Positions 11,564 to 21,576 are shown, numbered from the stretch's first letter. The stretch: DNA of 64,000 bases from Ipomoea triloba (GCF_003576645.1 NC_044923.1:7847960-7911959); one strand, 5' to 3'. Notes: generated by a model not told the origin, from the letters alone. Numbers and translations: made by a program.

Positions 11564-13238
11564 TTGCCCATTATGAGGAGTCAGTTTACACTCATCAAAG
11601 GAGCCGTTGTACCCATTTTATAAATAATAGATCTGTAGAAGAAGAGGAGACATTGAACATTTTGTACTAAACTATAAGCAATATAATACTATTGATTCAC
11701 TTTCCTAATATACTCCGGTAACATATTTACCGTCAGTTATGAATTGAATACTCTGGTAACATATTTACCGTCAGTTATGAATTGAATATTTTTTTTAGTT
11801 TGTTTGATGGATTGAATTGTAAGTTTTTTTTTTTTTTTTTTTTAATGTAACTTTATTTTAGTATAGAATATATACTATCTTGTAAATAATCATGAGTGTT
11901 TAAAAAATATAATTTTACTTCAAATTTTAGTTTTTTTTTAATAAAAATTTATTAATAAGTTTAGCGGGTTTAAACACGATTTCTATCCTATCGTGTCGAT
12001 ATGACTTGAAACCTGTTAACAAAATGTGTCTATCGTGTCAACCTTGTTTAACCTATTTACAAATAGTGTTTGTGTTCGTCCTAAGAATTTCAACCTGTTA
12101 ACCTTAATGTATTGTGTCCGTATTTAACCTTATCGTATTCGTGTTGTTATTCTGTCAATCGTTAAGGAATCTGTATACGTGATTGCGAGGTGATTTTTAT
12201 ACACGAATTCCATGACTAATCTTAACCAAATACGGTATGGATTTATTGCACACGCCATCTAATTTTTAGAGATTATATGGAAATTAACAAAAAAAAATGC
12301 AATTTAATGTTGAGATGAAATTTAACGTGGTCTAATATTCATGTATTAAGCATTTTTTTAGTACTATTAACTCTGTTACAATGCAATATCTAATTTTTTA
12401 AAAAAGTAAGATATAATCAATTTATTTATTTATATATGAATTCGAGTTTAATTGTTTTTAATTTATTTATACATGAATTTTTCTTTTAGATCAAAATGAG
12501 CTAAAAATAAAAAATTTAGCCAATAATCTACGGGTTCGCAACGAACCTACTTTTGTGATTGGAATTTTGGGGGAGCGGCGCCCCATGCTGGGGTGCGAGA
12601 TTCCACGGCGACAGAATAAGAACCGACGATGATGGAAAAATGTACACATGAATTCTCCGACTAGAGAGACGACAACGAAGGCCTCCCAATTTACCCGAGA
12701 ATGTCCTGGCATGGAAAATATAATAGCAAATCAACTTTTGGATTCTTCTTAAATGTTTTAATCCATGCGTATTTTGAATCTAAAATGCATGGATTATATC
12801 CATGAAATTGTAGTTAGCAAGTTACAACTTAAATTAACTTATTTTTTATTCCTACCTAAAGAGGTATGAGCTATGCATGAAGAGGCTGATGAAATTTCCA
12901 TTTTCATGCATTCTAGTGTTGTCTCTATGTTTGGTGTTTGTAGTACTATTCAAGACTTATCGAAACACTTACACAATTTTATCAAGAATATTTTTATATG
13001 TAATTGATTATGAATTCAGACTTTCATGGTGCTTCATTTAGAGTGCACTTTTAGATAATGATTGCAGACTCTTGCATAAATCAAAAGATTAATAATAAAT
13101 TTTACACTTTTAAGTAATGATGGCTGGCTTCGCCTAAAGAAAAACCTCTTATACCTCGGAAAAAAAAAAGGAAAAATAAAGTAATGTTTCATGCTATTAT
13201 TGAAGATAACCGGGTGTAAACCTCTCATACCTCTAAAA
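11564..13238. other. Intergenic DNA with one GC-richer patch
   Basis: Mostly A/T-rich. The patch 12530-12715 is clearly more GC-rich (gggggagcggcgccccatg) and is open in two minus-strand frames, so it may be a fragment of a gene or transposon. I do not recognise a protein there, and no splice-consistent gene can be built around it. At 11711-11784 a 40-bp direct duplication (gaatactctggtaacatat type) is visible. Confidence 0.4.
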
Positions 13239-13320
13239 CGTCGACAGCAGGGTTCGAACCTGCGCGGGCGAAGCCCAACAGATTTCAAGTCTGTCTCCTT
13301 AACCACTCGGACATATCGAC
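13239..13320 (-). tRNA. tRNA-Ser(UGA)
   Basis: An 82-base class II tRNA on the minus strand. The 7-bp acceptor stem GTCGATA/TGTCGAC is complete. The anticodon loop CTTGAAA carries anticodon TGA (plus-strand 13285-13287). A long variable arm GGGCTTCGCCC and the T-loop GGTTCGAACCC (internal B box) are present. A run of four T (plus-strand aaaa, 13235-13238) follows at once and can terminate Pol III. CCA is not encoded, as expected for a nuclear tRNA gene. Confidence 0.95.
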
Positions 13321-13792
13321 ATCCGTTGGCTCTAGCAAGTAGAAATGTATTTCATAATGTTGACTTGTATATTGCCTATCTAACGCCATTAATTATTTTT
13401 ATTTTCAAATATGTAAAAGGCATCTTGGCTGGACGTAGCCACGTAGGTGCATATTGAGGTAGGAGGAATGAACTAACATAACAGTGATTTATGAAATAAT
13501 GGCATTGTAAATATTCAGGGTATGTTTAGTTCATGGATTTACACATTAAAAATGAGAATCAAAATCAAAATTTTTGTTTGGTTGACAACTTTTTAAAATA
13601 CAATTATGGGATTTGATTACCCTTTCAATTTAAAATCACATTCTCAAATTAAAAACGGGTATCATTCCCCCTTTCTTATATCTCACATCCCGATCTGTTG
13701 CATACTCATTACATCCCTCCGATTTTTGTTTTAATTTTTTGTTCATATTGGTACTTTGGATGTCAATATATTAGGATTAATTGCTTTAATTT

Positions 13793-13887
13793 GTCAAAGA
13801 CTTTGTGGTCTAGTGACACTCGGTTTGCACTTCCACATGGAGTGACATGGATAGGAGTGGATTCAAGCCTCCTCCCACTCAAAATAA
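13793..13887 (+). mobile_element. tRNA-derived SINE, copy 3 (3'-truncated)
   Basis: Keeps the A-box region (gtggtctagtgac) and a B-box-like gattcaagcctc but lacks the downstream tail. It is flanked by a 14-bp duplication with one mismatch, aattgctttaattt (13779-13792) and aattgctttgattt (13888-13901). The surrounding sequence resembles 7292-7430, which lacks the SINE and so serves as a natural empty site. Confidence 0.7.
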
Positions 13888-14807
13888 AATTGCTTTGATT
13901 TTTTGTTTTGTATTTTTGAAATATTTATTTTCGTTATAGAGTCATACATTTGCTCATTTGAGAGATCTTCACACTCTTACGTTTAATGCAAATGGTAACA
14001 TTCCTTTTATCAAATAGTAGTATTTTGTAACAATTATAATTTTCAATTCAAAAAAAAATAAAAATAGCCTAACATTGTCGCAAAAATTATTTAAAACATT
14101 ATAACAACCTTCCATTAACGAAAAGCGGCTATGAGAATAAAATATCAAAAACTTTAGGGAAAATGACAAGTTTAGTCACTTAATTATACTTAAATTGTAG
14201 ATTCGGTCCATGACTTATTATGCTATATAATTTTTTTCGTTTAATTATGTTGAAAGTGACACTTTTAGTTCATTACTTGTAGATTTTGTTATTGCTAATA
14301 ATTTATTTTGAAATTTCCAAATTATTAAAATATATATTAGTTATTCGTAAAATTTTCTTAAATTCCCTTCATGAAATCTTCATATATAAACCACCATATC
14401 CCCTTCATATCAAAAAATTAAACTACTAGAAATTCATTTTTCATTTGCACAATTTGTTCTCACATATTTTAGCACATTCCATAATAGCGCCTAGTTTCAA
14501 TTTTATGCTTCAGTTTTTTTTTTTTGAAAAGTTATGCTTCAGTTATTTCTCCCTATATGCTAATCCCAATGTTTCAGGCTAGATAATTATACTTTGTATT
14601 TTTTTTTTCCATTATTTGCTCCACCTAAAGACTATTAAAGATAATTATTTCATCCACCCAACTTCTACTACATTTAAAATCATCAACATGATATGGTGAA
14701 ATAAGGATTGCATTTCAAATGAAATACAAAAATACTCACAATTACTGTTTAGATAAAAATAGGAATTCACTGCATTCAACTTTTGTACAAACTTTTACAA
14801 ACTTTTG

Positions 14808-14905
14808 CCAAAGATCTTGTGGTCTAGTGGCACTCGGTGTCCCGGTTAACACTCCCACATGGATGATGGGAGTGGGTTCAAGCCTCAGTGGAGGCAACTG
14901 TTGAC
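14808..14905 (+). mobile_element. tRNA-derived SINE, copy 4
   Basis: A box tggtctagtggc (from about 14820) and B box gggttcaagcctc (14874-14886) are followed by agtggaggcaac. The 3' boundary is unclear and I could not assign a target duplication. Confidence 0.7.
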
Positions 14906-14931
14906 TCAGCATATCAAATCACTAAATTTTA

Positions 14932-15100
14932 TTACCCATTAAGGTATGAACTCAAAATTGTACTCTGTAATAAACTAACATATTAAATCTCAAAATTGTA
15001 CTCTGTTACCCATTAAGGTATGAACTCAAAATTGTACCCAATTCGGTTAAATTGCATGTATAGATGTATTACCCATTAAGGTATGAACTCAAAATTGTAC
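14932..15100. repeat. Three copies of a 32-bp direct repeat
   Basis: The unit begins ttacccattaaggtatgaac and ends attgtac. It occurs identically at 14932-14963, 15006-15037 and 15069-15100. The third copy abuts the plastid-derived insertion. Confidence 0.85.
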
Positions 15101-15358
15101 TAACGATTCATACAAGCTAAATCTTCCAATCGATAATTGGGCCAAAGAAAAAACTTGAATTGAATTAATTCATTTTTCTCCTTATCACGAAGGTTCCTTT
15201 CTTCCCAAAAGTGACTACAGTTTTTTACCCCGTTTTCGTTGAAAAATACGGAATTGGTATCCATATCATTCCAATTGTTTGAATTGAAACAAATTAGAAT
15301 TCTCAATTCTCTACGACGTCTAGACGATAAAATATTTTCAAGAACAAGCGCATCAAAA
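15101..15358 (-). pseudogene. ycf1: Nuclear plastid-DNA insertion: ycf1 3' fragment
   Basis: On the minus strand the segment reads without a stop into peptides typical of the C-terminal part of plastid Ycf1 (a chloroplast inner-envelope protein-import or assembly factor), for example [19 protein letters not shown] and [17 protein letters not shown]. This match is from memory of the family. Only about 86 codons are present, with neither the start nor the true C-terminus, so it cannot encode Ycf1. The intact frame suggests a recent transfer from the plastid. The sequence just left is a 32-bp repeat ending attgtac. The sequence just right (tgtaataaactaacatatta) matches what follows that repeat at 14964-14987, so the insertion split a pre-existing sequence. 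Confidence 0.85.
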
Positions 15359-15587
15359 TCTGTAATAAACTAACATATTAAATTTACAATTCGGTGTATC
15401 TTGAATCTTCTCAAATTCCTCATCAGTCAAGACAGTATTTAGCGAGGGCCGGCAACTACAGGATTTTATAGATTATTGCTTATAAGTGGCCGGCAACTAC
15501 TTGAAATCTGAGCAGAAATTGAATAGTGAAGCACATCCTTTGTGATACTCTAATTCTAAGAAAATGCTAAAACATGTATCCTCTTAC

Positions 15588-15668
15588 CAGCAGCCTTTGG
15601 ACATCAGGTGCCAGAAACTCAGCAAACTCTCTTCCACCTATATATGTTTCCAGCCTACACAGAATATG
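15588..15668 (-). pseudogene. Isolated exon-like segment of unknown gene
   Basis: An 81-bp (27-codon) minus-strand segment is open and bounded by a good acceptor (TTGCAG) and donor (GTAAGAGG). It would encode a protein-like peptide containing ETYIGGREFAEFLAPDVQ. A second plausible stretch lies at about 15395-15455 on the same strand (LNTVLTDEEFEKIQD). I do not recognise the parent gene. No start exon or full splice chain could be assembled, so this is either a gene fragment or part of a gene I cannot complete. Confidence 0.4.
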
Positions 15669-16270
15669 CTGCAATTGAAATTGTGCACAAAGATAATAAT
15701 TTATAGAAAAATAGAAGCATGAGCACAAGCAGATTTGGAGTAAGCTTAGTTGAGTTGAATTGATTTTAGTAGATAAGAATTTGGGTTGTTCTTAAGGGGG
15801 TCACTGGCTGTTAGGATGAGGTATAAGAGTATCTATCCACCAATATTATAGGATTGAGTATCTTCAATTTCCGGGAAAGCTTTCAACGCTTCAATAGATC
15901 AGAGAAGAGTATGCAAACCCATCAAGGGGACAACCATAGGGTCAATCAAAGAACTTCAACCCCAATTCAGCATCTGGAATTTTGTCGAACACAAGGTAGG
16001 CAATTTCTGATGGAACCACTTGGTCTCGATATTCTATTCCCAATGGTTTGATTTCTGAACATGTAATGGCAAATTTGTTATTTGTATGATAATTGAGGGC
16101 AACTTAAAAATAAAAAATAAAGCAAAAATTAGACAAAAATTTTCAACCAGCAGATTTTAAATCAAGGGCTAAATAGGAGTACCATTTTTGAGGGGTAAAT
16201 GGCAACTCCAAATATAAATATATGGAGATACTTATTATGTATCTGGTGGTTGTGGAGAAGAAAAGGGAAA
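15669..16270. other. 5' flank of sulfiredoxin gene
   Basis: The region between the exon-like segment and the sulfiredoxin start. It has an open frame at 15854-16051 without recognisable similarity or splice logic. The promoter and 5' UTR of the downstream plus-strand gene should lie here. No TATA box could be chosen with confidence. Confidence 0.35.
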
Positions 16271-18155
16271 ATGACAAATTTTCTACTCAAAGTCCCAAGT
16301 AACCTTCGCACCTTCTCTGTTTCTGCTGCGTCCTGCAATGGTATTCCTCTCAATCTCTATCTTTCTCTCTCGCTCTCCATACTTTGATCCACTAAATTGT
16401 GCGCTTATGTTATGCGGTGGAAATCATATAAATCCATTCATATTGGGTTCTGAAGAAGATTTTGTTGAAAAAGCAGAATTTGGTGTTTCTAGTACCTAGG
16501 GATTTATGTTGTGCACATTAGATTATCAGATTCATCTGTATATTAAGAGTAGTGGATTGATTCAACAGGGCCTAGTCCTGGCGTGCCTCAATCTCAACCA
16601 GGGGGACCGGTGATTCTTGAACTTCCCATTGATAAAATCCGAAGGCCCCTCATGCGTACCAGAGCTAATGATCCACACAAGGTCCATGAATTGATGGATA
16701 GCATCCGCCAGATTGGCTTGCAAGTACCTGTAAGCAACTCTATTTTTTCTAATTTTATATATATTATATATTATTAGGCAAAAACTTCTGGGTGAGTTCA
16801 AGATAAAAATGTAATACTAATCAAAAATAAATGTTTATATTTTTAAGGTGAATAAAATGTTCATTATTTATATGAAAAAATGTAATATTTTTGAAGAAAA
16901 ATGTAATGTTTTTATATTTTGATTAAAGTATTACATTTTTTTTTTCAAAAAGTATTGCATTAAGTAACAAACACTTGTAAACCTTACTTGTTTATTACTT
17001 TTGATGAAAAATGTAATACTTTTACATCAAGTATTAAATTTTCCCTAAAAAATATTATACTTTTCTTTATGAGTAACAAATACTTTATTTTTAATTAGTA
17101 TTACATTTTTCAATATACCCGACCCAATCCGTTTCACGGATCTAACACAAGTGTGACATGATTTTTCTTTAACCATGCATTGTGAGCTTGGGATTTCAAT
17201 TAACTTGATTGTTTAGATGAGATCATATATAGAAGTTGATCAATTCACACAATGCTAATGTTCATGATACCAACAAACATTAATGCTAGCTTGCTTTGGA
17301 CCATGAAACATTTGAACATCTCTTTGCAACCATTTGTACATAATTACGCATAAGAGCAAATACCAATTTTGGTCTCACAACTATTAGCAAAATGACAACT
17401 TTGATTCACATGTTTTAATTTTTACCAATTTTGGTCCACGACTGTTGTTTTAGTACCGATTTTGGTCCCATTACAATTGTTTTAGTGTCAAAATTCATCG
17501 CGCCGATCACTCATTCGTTTAAAACGTGCCGAAATCTAAAAATTTTAAAGGTATTTTCATCTTTTTCAACTGATATCTGATCAAGCTAAGAATTCATCCA
17601 ATATAATGCAGATTGATGTGCTGGAGGTTGATGGGGTTTACTATGGTATGTATACACATCGCCATGCCTATGTTTTATGATGACTTATGAATATTTTAAG
17701 ATTTAAAGGCAGGTGGAGAAAACTTCCAGACAAAATATGAATAGTTAGCCAAGCACCTTGTGCTCAAATGGTAGAGTAGTGGCTCTCCCTTATGGGAGGT
17801 CATGAGTACGAGCCTCAGTGGAGGCGATACTGACTCTTTGTGCTCCAATAGGTTGAGAAAGTATGTTTGAACAGATACTACATTGTAATAGAGTTGTATT
17901 AAAAAAAAAAAAGTTAGCTTCAACTACATGCCATTAATTTTCCTCCCTCTCAGGCTTTTCTGGTTGTCACCGCTATGAGGCTCACCAGCGTTTGGGGCTT
18001 CCAACTATCCGTTGCAAAGTACGCCGTGGAACACAAGAGACCTTGAGGTTTCTCTCTCTCTCTCACTCTACTTCTCCCATTCAATTCATGTTTCTGTTTT
18101 TGACATTCTGGCCACGTAAACATCTTCAAATTCATACAGGCATCATCTGCGATAG
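16271..18155 (+). CDS. SRX: Sulfiredoxin, 5 exons, 124 residues
   Basis: Exons 16271-16340, 16569-16729, 17612-17645, 17954-18047 and 18140-18155, all with GT/AG borders and consistent phase. The product is an ATP-dependent reductase that repairs sulfinic-acid (over-oxidised) 2-Cys peroxiredoxins. Conserved features are the core beginning near LELPIDKIRRPLMRTR, the catalytic motif FSGCHR with its single essential Cys, and a C-terminal end at RHHLR. Length and sequence closely match Arabidopsis sulfiredoxin At1g31170 (about 125 residues) from memory. The N-terminal stretch of about 23 residues, rich in Ser and Arg, fits an organelle targeting peptide; the plant enzyme is known in chloroplasts and mitochondria. 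An in-frame ATG 72 bases upstream (16199) could add 24 residues; the start at 16271 is chosen because it matches the family. There are no internal stops, so the gene looks functional. Confidence 0.96.
16800..17165. repeat. A/T-rich dispersed repeat in SRX intron 2
   Basis: Same family as 6290-6735: dense aaaatgtaatact variants and a terminal cacaagtgtgacatgat. It lies wholly within the second intron of the sulfiredoxin gene and contributes to that intron's length of about 880 bp. Confidence 0.5.
17750..17911 (+). mobile_element. tRNA-derived SINE, copy 5 (in SRX intron 3)
   Basis: A-box region ctcaaatggtagagtagtgg, a B-box-like gagtacgagcctc, then agtggaggc and the long tail aggttgagaaagtatg as in copy 2, ending in an A-run. 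It is flanked by a short duplication around agttagc (about 17743-17749 and 17912-17918). It lies inside the third intron of sulfiredoxin, in the sense orientation. Confidence 0.75.
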
Positions 18156-18450
18156 AGTACCCAGTTTGTGCCCGCCATAAAAGGTTATTGATCAACTTTA
18201 GTAGGACGATGTTGCAAGATGTAGCAACTCAACAGAAAATGTTATGATCATTCCTTTGACATGTATTTTATATTCCTTTTGTAATGAAGATCGAATCCCA
18301 ATTGGCTGCTAAAAACAATGGCACTCAGAAGAACATCATGGTAATATTATAGAAATGGGGTCAGGTTGATTGTCATTTTCTTGTGTGTGTATTAGGTTGT
18401 TGCCATGTGTTTGATCTGTCTATTATAATAAAATTTCTGTTAGGGTTTCT
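18156..18450 (+). other. 3' flank/UTR of sulfiredoxin gene
   Basis: The region after the stop at 18153-18155. An AATAAA-like signal is present at about 18427 (ataataaaattt), compatible with a 3' UTR of about 290 bases. The true poly(A) site cannot be seen from the sequence. Confidence 0.4.
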
Positions 18451-18639
18451 TTGGAAATTTGGAAAATATTTTTCGAAAAATAATTTCTAAAAAATTACTT
18501 ATTTTCTGTAAAATATTATAATTTTCTAGTGTTTGAATTGGCTAAAGGTTAGAAAATTATTTTTTTCTGTTTGACTAAAAGTTAAGAAATTGTATTTTTT
18601 TTGTTTGGTTCAATTTTTGAAAATGAATATATTATTTGT

Positions 18640-18641
<2 letters not shown>

Positions 18642-18670
<29 letters not shown>

Positions 18671-18836
18671 GTGGCGGTGGTAATGGTGGTGGTGAGATGG
18701 TGGTAGTGTGGTGGTGGTTGTGTCGTGGTGATGGTGGTGGTGGTGCAGTGGTGATGTTTATGGTCGTGATGGTGGTGGTGGTGGTTTAGTGGTGATAGTG
18801 TTGGTGGTGGTGGTAGTGGTGCGGTGTGGTCATAGT
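18642..18836. repeat. (TAA)n followed by GGT/GTGGTGG low-complexity block
   Basis: A TAA-type trinucleotide run (18643-18670) passes into about 165 bases of imperfect ggtggtg repeats. The plus strand is strikingly G- and T-rich with almost no C. Confidence 0.9.
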
Positions 18837-18878
18837 GGTAATAATAATTTGAAAACTAACTTGCAGAGAAATGAGAGA

Positions 18879-19376
18879 AAAATAAAATATTTGATCAATT
18901 TCGTGCTTTAGTTGAACGCTCATTCAATCGTAAAATTAAAGCTATATAGTCTGATCTAGCATCTAGGAGCTGAGTATAAGGGAAGTTGCATTCCTTGTTT
19001 GTTCAGTTAGGAACTAATCATAGACAGTCATGTGCTTATACACATGAGCAAAATGGTCTTGTTGAATGAAAGCACCAACATGTTGTTGAGACATGTCTTA
19101 CACTTAGGCTAGTGCGTTTGTTCTCTCTCGTTTTTGGGATTATGCTTTTGAAACCGCTGTCTATTTGATTAATAAAATGTCGTCCAGTGTCTTATAGAGT
19201 TCTAGTCCTCATCTTGTGTTGCATAAGTCTCCTCCATCCTATTCCTTCCTACGTGTGTTTGGCTGTATTTGTTAGGCTCACTTGTTTCCCTACAATAGTC
19301 ATAAAATGTCATAGAGGTCGTCTCTGTGTGTCATTCTTGGCTATCCAGAGTCCTTTAGGGGTATAGATGCATAGAT
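18879..19376 (+). pseudogene. Decayed Copia retrotransposon pol fragment
   Basis: Conceptual plus-strand reading, broken by stops and frameshifts, gives peptides of the integrase region of Ty1/Copia polyproteins: a HRQSCAYTHEQNGLVE-like motif, then a KH-HVVETCLTLRL segment and the downstream F.YLINKM region. No LTRs are seen next to it. This is an old truncated relic lying about 720 bp downstream of the sulfiredoxin stop codon, not a functional gene. Confidence 0.8.
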
Positions 19377-19425
19377 TTACAGACTAACAAAATAAGTATT
19401 CAAATTGACTAATTGATATGAAGTA

Positions 19426-19969
19426 CTCCCTCTGTCGCACTTTACTTGTCCTGTTTATTATTCATTGGTCAAACCAACTCTTTCTTCATTGCTTATTTTC
19501 TTTAATAATTTTTAATTATTTTTAAATTTGAGTTTTTGTGTTTAATAGTACTTTTAATGTAGTTTCTAAATATATAAATTTTATATACTAATACTAAACT
19601 TAATATTATGAAAATTTGAATTAAAAATAACTTCAGTCAAACCTCGTTAACCCTTTAATTATTTTTAAATTTTATTTTTTGTGTTTAATAGTACTTTTAA
19701 TGTAGTTTCTAAATATATAAATTTTATATACTAATACTAAACTTAATATTATGAAAATTTGAATTAAAAATAACTTCAGTCAAACCTCGTTAACCCTTTA
19801 ATTATTTTTAAATTTTATTTTTTGTGTTTAATAGTACTTTTAATGTAGTTTCTAAATATATAAATTTTATATACTAATACTAAACTTAATATTATGAAAA
19901 TTTGAATTAAAAATAATTTCAGTCAAACCTCGTTAACCCAATCAAACAAACAAAATGGGACGGAGGTAG
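19426..19969. mobile_element. Stowaway/Tc1-mariner-type MITE with TA TSD
   Basis: Ends are CTCCCTCTGTCGCACTTTAC on the left and gggacggaggtag on the right, the usual CTCCCTCCGTCCC terminus of plant Stowaway-like elements. It is flanked by TA on both sides (19424-19425 and 19970-19971). At 544 bp it is longer than usual because of an internal triplication. Confidence 0.85.
19513..19941. repeat. 143-bp tandem triplication inside the Stowaway-like MITE
   Basis: Three consecutive copies start at 19513, 19656 and 19799, each running from taattatttttaaattt to cctcgttaaccc. The exact period is 143. Copies 2 and 3 are almost identical. Confidence 0.9.
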
Positions 19970-20113
19970 TATATTTTTTGGCTTAATTATGAAAAATAGT
20001 TTTAAAAAATTAATGGAATTTGAAAATTGAAATCAATCCAACTAAAGGAAAAAGTTCCGTATACATAATACATATATCAATAAAATATTAGTTCATATAT
20101 TGTTTAAATCGAT

Positions 20114-20195
20114 CGTCGACAGCAGGGTTCGAACCTGCGCGGGCGTAGCCCAACAGATTTCAAGTCTGTCTCCTTAACCACTCGGACATATCGAC
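20114..20195 (-). tRNA. tRNA-Ser(UGA), second copy
   Basis: 82 bases, identical to the tRNA at 13239-13320 except for one base in the variable arm loop (GGGCTACGCCC here). The acceptor stem GTCGATA/TGTCGAC, anticodon TGA (plus-strand 20160-20162) and T-loop GGTTCGAACCC are intact. The downstream T-run is weaker (ATTTAAA) than at the first copy. Confidence 0.93.
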
Positions 20196-20824
20196 TTCGG
20201 ATGACCTTAACAGGTCTTGATTTTACTAATACAATTAAGAGGAATAAGAGCAATTGTATGAACACTAATTCTGACTTGTATTCTTTTATATATATATATA
20301 TATCCAATCCCATTACTTTTTTATTTATATGTTTTTTTTAGTTTTTAAATTTGTAAGTCATCATGGCCGTACGTAGATGCTCGTTGAGGTAGGAGGGATA
20401 AACTAACATTTACTTATGAATTTTCTATTTTGTTCCATTTTCTTATGATTCTTCAACACAATCGAGATTTAATCTTATAACTACCTATTTAGAATTGTAA
20501 TAGAGTAATTGGCATATTTTATTTTATTTGTCTTATTTATTATTTATTGATTGAATCAATTTTATTTATTTGTTCATTTTCTTCAACATTTTTAAAAATA
20601 GTTTTTTTTTTTTTCACTTTTAATGCTTTGACTATGATACAACCTCCCAAATTAGGTTCATGAGTCATGACTATCAATATTTTCAATTTTGATGTTTGAG
20701 TATTCAATTTTTTCCATATTTAGTCTCTTGCATGTTTAATTTGCCGTCCAACCTAACCTAGGAAAAGAAAGAGCAAAATACAAATATTCACTTTTCGGTA
20801 CATTCTTTTTTACATTTCGACACC

Positions 20825-21089
20825 GGGTCAGGTTCAGGTGCGGCCGTGCTCTCCCGTGCGGTCGTGCTCTCCCGTGCGACCGTGTGGTTCACACCACTCA
20901 ATGTTACGAAATACACCACTCAATGTTAAGAAACACACCACACAAATATGCACTGTGGTGTGTTTCTTAACATTGTGGTGTGTTTCATTGTGGTGTGTTT
21001 CTTAACATTGAGTGGTGTATTTCGTAACATTGAGTGGTGTGTGACCGCACGGCGGCACGGGAGAGCACGGCCGCACCTGAACCAAAATC
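20825..21089. mobile_element. Foldback MITE with 10-bp flanking duplication
   Basis: The left arm ggttcaggtgcggccgtgct (from 20831) is matched by its reverse complement ending at 21083. Inner arms of alternating acaccactcaatgttac/aagaaacacacc also pair, so almost the whole element can fold into a hairpin. Flanks carry tttcgacacc at 20815-20824 and 21090-21099. A 9-10-bp duplication fits the Mutator superfamily. Arms are GC-rich compared with the surroundings. Confidence 0.8.
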
Positions 21090-21099
21090 TTTCGACACC

Positions 21100-21570
21100 T
21101 ACTTTTTAGTCTATGTTGACCAACTTATGTTGACCAACAAATTGAACAAGGGAACAAATGTGGAAGAAATTAAATATTCATGTACTCTGTATTAAAATTG
21201 AAAATCTTGGTAGCCAAGACCTAATTTGAAAGGGGTATTATTGTTGAGTGACCAAAAGCAAAAAAAAAAAAAAAACATTCTTAAATTTATTTTTTTGTAT
21301 GTAACAATATATTTTTGGGATAAGGGTCAAATAGACTCTCCAACTATATACCAAAGTTCAATTAGACCCTCGAATTTAAAAAACATTCAATTAGACCATT
21401 AAACTAGTTAAATTTGTGCAATTAACCTATTTGACCTATAATGACAGGTTACTCCTAAGTCATATGCCACATAAGATGTCACTTAAATTAGAATTTTTTT
21501 AAAATTCTATTTTTATAAATATTAAAATAATGTTTATTTATTAAAAAAAAAAAAATTAAAATATAAAAAA
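21100..21570. other. A/T-rich spacer before the satellite
   Basis: No gene or bounded transposon is visible. The stretch 21318-21440 (aattagaccctcgaa and similar) resembles widely dispersed plant intergenic repeats, but no ends could be assigned. Confidence 0.4.
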
Positions 21571-21576
21571 AACATG

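Noticed and set aside
12491..12734. Two overlapping minus-strand frames in a GC-richer patch
   Set aside because: No recognised similarity and no splice-consistent extension. Kept only as a note in the intergenic description.
18642..18836. A Gly/Val-rich 62-residue frame at 18601-18789
   Set aside because: It is translation of the TAA and GGT low-complexity repeat, with no gene context.
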